Source: Halohasta litorea | GTDB taxonomy: Archaea; Halobacteriota; Halobacteria; Halobacteriales; Haloferacaceae | Direction: 5' to 3' | Assembly: GCF_024494645.1 (NCBI RefSeq) | Contig: NZ_JANHDJ010000006.1 | Span: forward strand, 232,995-296,994 | DNA length: 64,000 bases | In this document: positions 60,712 through 64,000 of the stretch, piece after piece | Numbering within the stretch: position 1 is the first letter of the stretch | Layout of the letters: each line of letters opens with the position of its first letter | The notes under the pieces: model-generated | The model's input: only the letters and a program-made list of their open reading frames with translations | What the model was told of the DNA's origin: nothing | The model's database searches: none | Position numbers and translations under genes: made by a program

Positions 60712-60819
60712 ATGAACGAACACACCCACTCCGACGACGACAGCATCGAGGACCTGAAGCGCCGCGCGGCCAACATGGGCGCACCCATCGGAACGGCGAC
60801 CCCACTCCGGACTCGATAA
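60712..60819 (+). CDS. 35-residue small protein in operon with next gene
   Basis: MNEHTHSDDDSIEDLKRRAANMG... ends TAA one base before the next ATG. TTTCTG at 60680-60685 (shared promoter form) lies 32 bases before its ATG, so it is the first gene of a two-gene transcript. Acidic then basic, helical; no family known. It is a likely real micro-protein because promoter spacing and the tight junction both fit. Confidence 0.55.
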   Translation: MNEHTHSDDDSIEDLKRRAANMGAPIGTATPLRTR

Positions 60820-60820
60820 G

Positions 60821-61126
60821 ATGGACCCCGCCTCTTTCGATACCGCCGGTCGCGACTGGGAGCTCCGCAAGCGGGGCATCCCGGCCAGCGCGATAGCGCA
60901 CGTCCCGAACGCGGCGACCGTCTGGGCGTGTCTCGAGCACGCCGTCGACGAGCCGACGACGCTCACCATCTACACCCCCGGTGACGGCGACGTCCACGTC
61001 ACCGTCCACCAGAACGACTTCCTCGTCCGTGTCGCCTGCGACACGTTCGAGACGACCGGGGCTGCCGCCGAGTACGTTCGGCGGCTGATGGACCACTACG
61101 GGCCGCGGGTCGACGCCCCGGCGTGA
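60821..61126 (+). CDS. Small unknown protein
   Basis: 101 residues. It starts one base after the preceding stop, so it is translationally coupled. Alpha/beta composition: GIPASAIAHVPNAATVWACLEHAVDEPTTLTIYTPGDGDVHVTVHQNDFLVRVACDTFETTGAAAEYVRRLMDHYG. Two cysteines, no metal motif. No family is recognised. The downstream 240 bases to the wHTH gene hold no feature I can name; they are GC-rich with short inverted words. Confidence 0.55.
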   Translation: MDPASFDTAGRDWELRKRGIPASAIAHVPNAATVWACLEHAVDEPTTLTIYTPGDGDVHVTVHQNDFLVRVACDTFETTGAAAEYVRRLMDHYGPRVDAPA

Positions 61127-61366
61127 CCGTCACGGCCACGGTCGCCCTTGCGGCCGACCGACGACCATCCGCGCGTTGCTCGCGCGCCGGGTCGCGCCAG
61201 ACGAGCTGGCGCTGAGCGCCTTCGGCGAGACTCAGCATCACTCCATCTCCGCGACCGGACCGTCCTCCCACCGAGGCCGGAGACACTCGCTCTCCACCAG
61301 TCGCTCGTGCCTCCCCCTCCCTGCGGTGCGGTCGCTCCTCGGGCTGCGCCTTGACCGCGACCGGCT

Positions 61367-61606
61367 TCAGCGATCGTCCGATTCCGGCGCGTCGTCGTCG
61401 TGTGGGATCCACCACACAGCAAACCGATCCTGGAAGGTCTTCGATTCGATCCGCCCCTCATCATGGAGGTCCTTCAGTCGGTTCAGCGTCCCTCGACGCT
61501 TCAGTGACAACTCATCGGCGACTTCGGACGTCGACAACACGGCGTCTTCGTGCTCTCGGATGGCATCAACGATGTCGTCATCGGAGACGGTCGGTGGGCG
61601 TGGCAT
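61367..61606 (-). CDS. Winged helix-turn-helix regulator
   Basis: 79 residues. VSDDDIVDAIREHEDAVLSTSEVADELSLKRRGTLNRLKDLHDEGRIESKTFQDRFAVWWIP is a complete small winged helix: helix 1, LSTSEVADELSLKRRGTLNRLKDL as helix-turn-helix, and the wing ending in VWWIP. This layout is common in haloarchaeal plasmid and virus repressors. It is the only minus-strand gene in the 57-63.4 kb segment, lies at the far end of the small-gene cluster and could control it. Start at the first ATG. Confidence 0.75.
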   Translation of the reverse strand: MPRPPTVSDDDIVDAIREHEDAVLSTSEVADELSLKRRGTLNRLKDLHDEGRIESKTFQDRFAVWWIPHDDDAPESDDR

Positions 61607-62092
61607 ACTCAGAGATAGTGCCTACGTCGGCAAGAACATGTCGGTTACAGCGACAGCGGAGTCGGTGAAGAAGACCGCGAAAGCCCTCGGCAGGCTCGAC
61701 CGACCGTTCCGGGACCCGCACTGCGCTCCTCGCTCTCCACACAGCTCGCTGCGGTGCTTATGGGGTCCGGGACGGTTCGAGCCTACCTCGCCCTTTCATC
61801 CACCAGGACCACAGACCACCTCCGCGTCGACCGCGACGACGATCGCGCACGTTTCTCGTACGCGGCTCAGCACCTCCCGCTCCGTCACCGCCTCGCCGGA
61901 CTTCCGTCGGTCCGGGCTGCCGGGCCTGCGGCGCTTCGCGCCGTTCCGGGCTGCCGGGCGTCCTCGCTCGCCGTAGCCTCGCTGCGGGTGCGTCCGGCTT
62001 CCTCGACCGACCGCAGTTCTCGTCCCCGCCCCCACCGGACTCCCAAGACCGAAATCCGGGTTTCAACCCCCTCATACCCGCCTAACGAAGGG
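61607..62092. other. High-GC region without supported gene
   Basis: A short coding-like start at 61638 (MSVTATAESVKKTAKALG...) runs after about 20 codons into Pro/Ser/Arg-rich sequence unlike this organism's proteins, so it is at best a broken gene remnant. The right copy of the 22-base repeat is at 61786-61807. GGGCTGCCGGGC occurs twice (61915, 61949). Confidence 0.4.
61786..61807 (+). repeat. 22-bp direct repeat, right copy
   Basis: Identical to 58280-58301. Same orientation, 3.5 kb apart. No integrase gene or tRNA is adjacent. Confidence 0.7.
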
Positions 62093-62131
62093 TTTAAGGT
62101 TACTGCCCATGTAGGCAGTAATAGAGGGAGA
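62093..62131 (+). promoter_or_regulatory. Promoter, palindromic operator and ribosome binding site of the OB-fold gene
   Basis: TTTAAG at 62093-62098 predicts a start near 62120. The perfect palindrome TTACTGCC-CATGTA-GGCAGTAA (62100-62121) fills the space between TATA box and start, ideal for repression. GGGAG at about 62126 sits 7 bases before ATG 62138. The half-site TTACTGCC also appears in the two large repeats at 63.8-63.9 kb. Confidence 0.6.
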
Positions 62132-62137
62132 TAACTC

Positions 62138-63361
62138 ATGTCCAACCGAACCCCTGACATCGCGGAGACCGGAGCCTACGGAATCGCCGACAACGATGTG
62201 AACGTCCGCGGCGTGTGGTCGAACGAGGAGACCGGTCGCCAGTCCTTCGGTGGGTCGGGCGGGATCACGGTCGGCGCGGACGTGATGACGGTCGCGCTCG
62301 GCAACCCCCACGACGCCGCGGGCGGCCTCAAGTCGACGGACATGGGAACGGAAGGCCAGATCAGTCGTCGCGAGTCCCGGCGTGCGCCGCGGGGCTTCGA
62401 CGACCCCGAGATGCGCCGTGAGTCGTACACGCTCGCGGTCGAGGAACGGATCGAGGGCGAGGCCGAGGCCGACCGGAAGTCCACCGAACTCGCCGAGCGA
62501 TTCCACTCCGTGCGCGAGAAGGCCGCCGATGCGGGCGAGGAGATCAAGTCGCGTGCCGAGCGATGCCGTGAGGAAGTCACGAGCGACACCCACTACGCCC
62601 GGACGACGAGCGACGAGACCCCCGAGACCCCGAGCGAACCCGAGACCAACCCCTTCGAGGAACTCACCCCCGAGCAGGTCGGCGACGTGAACACGCAGGC
62701 GGCGCGACTCGCCGACCGGTTCCACGGCGAATGTGCGCTCTCGCGTGCGTCCCTCAGCCAGCTCCTCGCTCGCAAGGTCGCCGACGGGCGCTCCGTGTTT
62801 CAGGCGATGATGTCCGTCAAGGACTCCGTCGAGCGATTCCCCGAGGTCCGCCAGCCCATCAAGGAGATCGACCCCTTCCAGCAGTACCAGACGACGATCG
62901 AGGCCAACGTCGACGTGCTGTGGTCGCCTCGCGGCAAGGGTCAGCGACAGGTCGGTCTCCTCTCCGATGGGAACGGCGCGACCGTGAAGGTCGTCGTCTG
63001 GCAGAAGTCGGGCCGCAAGCCGACGCTCAAGGAGGGCGACCGTGTCCGGATCACTCGCGGCAAGGTCAACGCCTACAAGCGCAACGGCGAATACCAGACC
63101 AGCATCGCCGTCGACGCCGACGCCGAGATTCACCACCTCTCGCACGGCGACGGTCCCGGAACCCGCCGGAAGCTCGGCGGCGACAAGCCCTCCCGGTCGG
63201 CGTGGGATGTGGACTCCCGAACGCACCAGTGGATCGGCGACATGAACGGCGAGCCGGCCAACACGGGCGATGCGACGCTCACGACCGAGCAGATGGAGGC
63301 CGTCAACGACTGGGCGATGGGCCGGATCACCGAGGACGAACTCGACGCGGCCATGGCCTGA
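62138..63361 (+). CDS. OB-fold ssDNA-binding (RPA-like) protein of haloarchaeal plasmids
   Basis: 407 residues. The N-terminal ~80 are polar, with GVWSNEETGRQSFGGSGGITVGADVMTVALG. A helical segment at ~100-150 (YTLAVEERIEGEAEADRKSTELAERFHSVREKAADAGEEIKSRAERC) is probably coiled coil. Residues ~175-240 are helical, and ~245-330 form an OB fold: EANVDVLWSPRGKGQRQVGLLSDGNGATVKVVVWQKSGRKPTLKEGDRVRITRGKVNAYKRNGEYQTSIAVD. The last part (TTEQMEAVNDWAMGRITEDELDAAMA) is helical. OB folds of this type bind single-stranded DNA in replication. It has its own palindromic operator and so may repress itself. Base composition is clearly more GC-rich than the RPA gene at 22477. Confidence 0.78.
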   Translation: MSNRTPDIAETGAYGIADNDVNVRGVWSNEETGRQSFGGSGGITVGADVMTVALGNPHDAAGGLKSTDMGTEGQISRRESRRAPRGFDDPEMRRESYTLAVEERIEGEAEADRKSTELAERFHSVREKAADAGEEIKSRAERCREEVTSDTHYARTTSDETPETPSEPETNPFEELTPEQVGDVNTQAARLADRFHGECALSRASLSQLLARKVADGRSVFQAMMSVKDSVERFPEVRQPIKEIDPFQQYQTTIEANVDVLWSPRGKGQRQVGLLSDGNGATVKVVVWQKSGRKPTLKEGDRVRITRGKVNAYKRNGEYQTSIAVDADAEIHHLSHGDGPGTRRKLGGDKPSRSAWDVDSRTHQWIGDMNGEPANTGDATLTTEQMEAVNDWAMGRITEDELDAAMA

Positions 63362-63391
63362 ACCGCTCGCCGCGACCGGTCGCGCCGCGGC

Positions 63392-63414
63392 GGCCGCCTC
63401 GACCGGAGGCGGCC
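63392..63414 (+). terminator. Strong GC hairpin after OB-fold gene
   Basis: GGCCGCCTC-GACCG-GAGGCGGCC, a perfect 9-bp stem 30 bases after the stop codon. No T-tract follows. Confidence 0.4.
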
Positions 63415-63730
63415 GGTTCCGCACAGCTGCCCTCCCCCGACGCCCGGAGGGTCGGACCGCAACGCTCCACCACCCTCCCCTCCTCCCCTCCTCGACGCTC
63501 TCTCAACACCGCCCGAGCGTCTCGGCTGCGCCGGAGGGCATCGGTCCTGTCCCGATCAGCCACCGCGACCGCGGTCGGACACGACCACGCGCGTCGGAGT
63601 CGCGCGCAACGACTGGACCGTCTTCCACTCCGAGACCGCGACTGGGACATGACTGGGGCGGCGCACGCGCGTCGGGGTCACGCGCGCACTGGGACCGCTA
63701 CCGCTCCGCCTCCCCAGACCAGAGCATGTC
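63415..63730. other. High-GC gene-free region with short tandem words
   Basis: No gene supported. A CGCGCGTCGG-type palindromic word occurs twice (about 63591 and 63667), followed each time by ACTGG(G)ACCG. It leads directly into the large cruciform repeats. Confidence 0.35.
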
Positions 63731-63943
63731 GGAGGGGGCTCCCACCGGGGCAGTCAAGAACGTTTGCCCGGCGCAAACCGCGCGCCGGTTTCCCGCTCTT
63801 ACTGCCCCAGCCCCCTCCTCGTAGTCCGGCTGCGCTCGCGACTACCCCGCCCAAGCGGGAGGGGCCACCGCCAGGGCAGTCAAGAACGTTTGCCCGGCGC
63901 AAACCGCGCGCCGGTTTCCCGCTCTTACTGCCCCAGCCCCTCC
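63731..63943. repeat. Two copies of a 67-bp cruciform-forming repeat
   Basis: 63748-63814 and 63874-63940 are identical over 67 bases, 126 bases apart. Each is nested by complementary arms: GGAGGGGGCT (63731) with AGCCCCCTCC (63809), and GGGAGGGGC (63858) with GCCCCTCCC (63935), then GGGCAGT/ACTGCCC and AAGAACG/CGCTCTT. Inside are two overlapping hairpins, GTTTGC-CCGGC-GCAAAC and AAACCG-CGCGC-CGGTTT. No ORF here is credible. Confidence 0.8.
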
Positions 63944-64000
63944 CGCGTCATCCCGCCACCGCGCGTGGGCTACTCCCCTGTAGCTCCGATACCCACTCAC

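Noticed and set aside
61700..61800. tRNA gene or tRNA-derived attachment site (GGTTCGAGCC word)
   Set aside because: No acceptor stem, anticodon arm or D-arm can be drawn around it; the T-loop-like word is alone.
61638..61976. Protein starting MSVTATAESVKKTAKALG
   Set aside because: Only the first ~20 codons look coding; the rest is Pro/Arg/Ser-rich GC noise. At best a gene remnant.

Overview
The window looks like part of a large haloarchaeal extrachromosomal or integrated element (megaplasmid or conjugative/integrative element). The predicted proteins are very acidic. Promoters are archaeal (TATA-like boxes about 27-34 bases before ATG, many giving leaderless starts). Several families are typical of halophilic archaea: RPA plus RPA-associated protein, PCNA, AdoCbl-dependent ribonucleotide reductase with an intein, small CxxC zinc-ribbon proteins and Tat lipoproteins. 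No rRNA, tRNA, Orc1/Cdc6 or transposase gene was found. By eye, base composition shifts from moderate GC (1-55 kb), through an AT-rich gene-free stretch (55.6-56.6 kb), to high GC (57-64 kb), so the window is probably a mosaic.

Layout. 0-4.3 kb: a truncated CDS, a CPBP membrane protease, a GIY-YIG-like nuclease, small membrane proteins and a LamG-like protein. 4.3-24 kb: replication and nucleotide metabolism mixed with membrane proteins. This holds a candidate small RNA, PCNA with a long acidic N-terminal extension, a PH-domain membrane protein, two CxxC proteins, an XPD/DinG-like helicase that has lost three of four iron-sulfur cysteines, an HExxH membrane protease, a presenilin-like protease, class II RNR with a 150-residue mini-intein, a YdjM-like protein, and an RPA/RPAP operon. 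24-45 kb and 48-55.6 kb: two blocks of a type IV secretion/conjugation-like apparatus. They encode VirB2-like pilins (three, two of them a tandem duplication), a VirB3/PrgI-like protein, a VirB4 ATPase, a VirB6-like giant protein, large envelope proteins and a VirD4/TraD-like coupling ATPase with a nuclease-like C-terminus. Between the blocks lie an AAA+ membrane ATPase, a second XPD/DinG helicase with intact Fe-S cysteines, and a primase-polymerase.

The most striking system is at 32.6-40.2 kb. The 2007-residue VirB6-like channel protein carries a long repetitive passenger that ends in a possible kinase-like domain and an R-S-E type ADP-ribosyltransferase domain. The next gene, with its own promoter, encodes an ADP-ribosylglycohydrolase (DraG/ARH family). 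This arrangement suggests a secretion-channel-tethered ADP-ribosylating effector with its reversing or immunity enzyme; that function is an inference.

56.2-64 kb holds iteron-like repeats (candidate origin), a ribbon-helix-helix regulator, a cluster of small genes sharing one promoter form, a SLOG-fold protein, a winged-helix regulator, an OB-fold ssDNA-binding protein behind a palindromic operator, and two copies of a 67-bp cruciform-forming repeat at the right edge.
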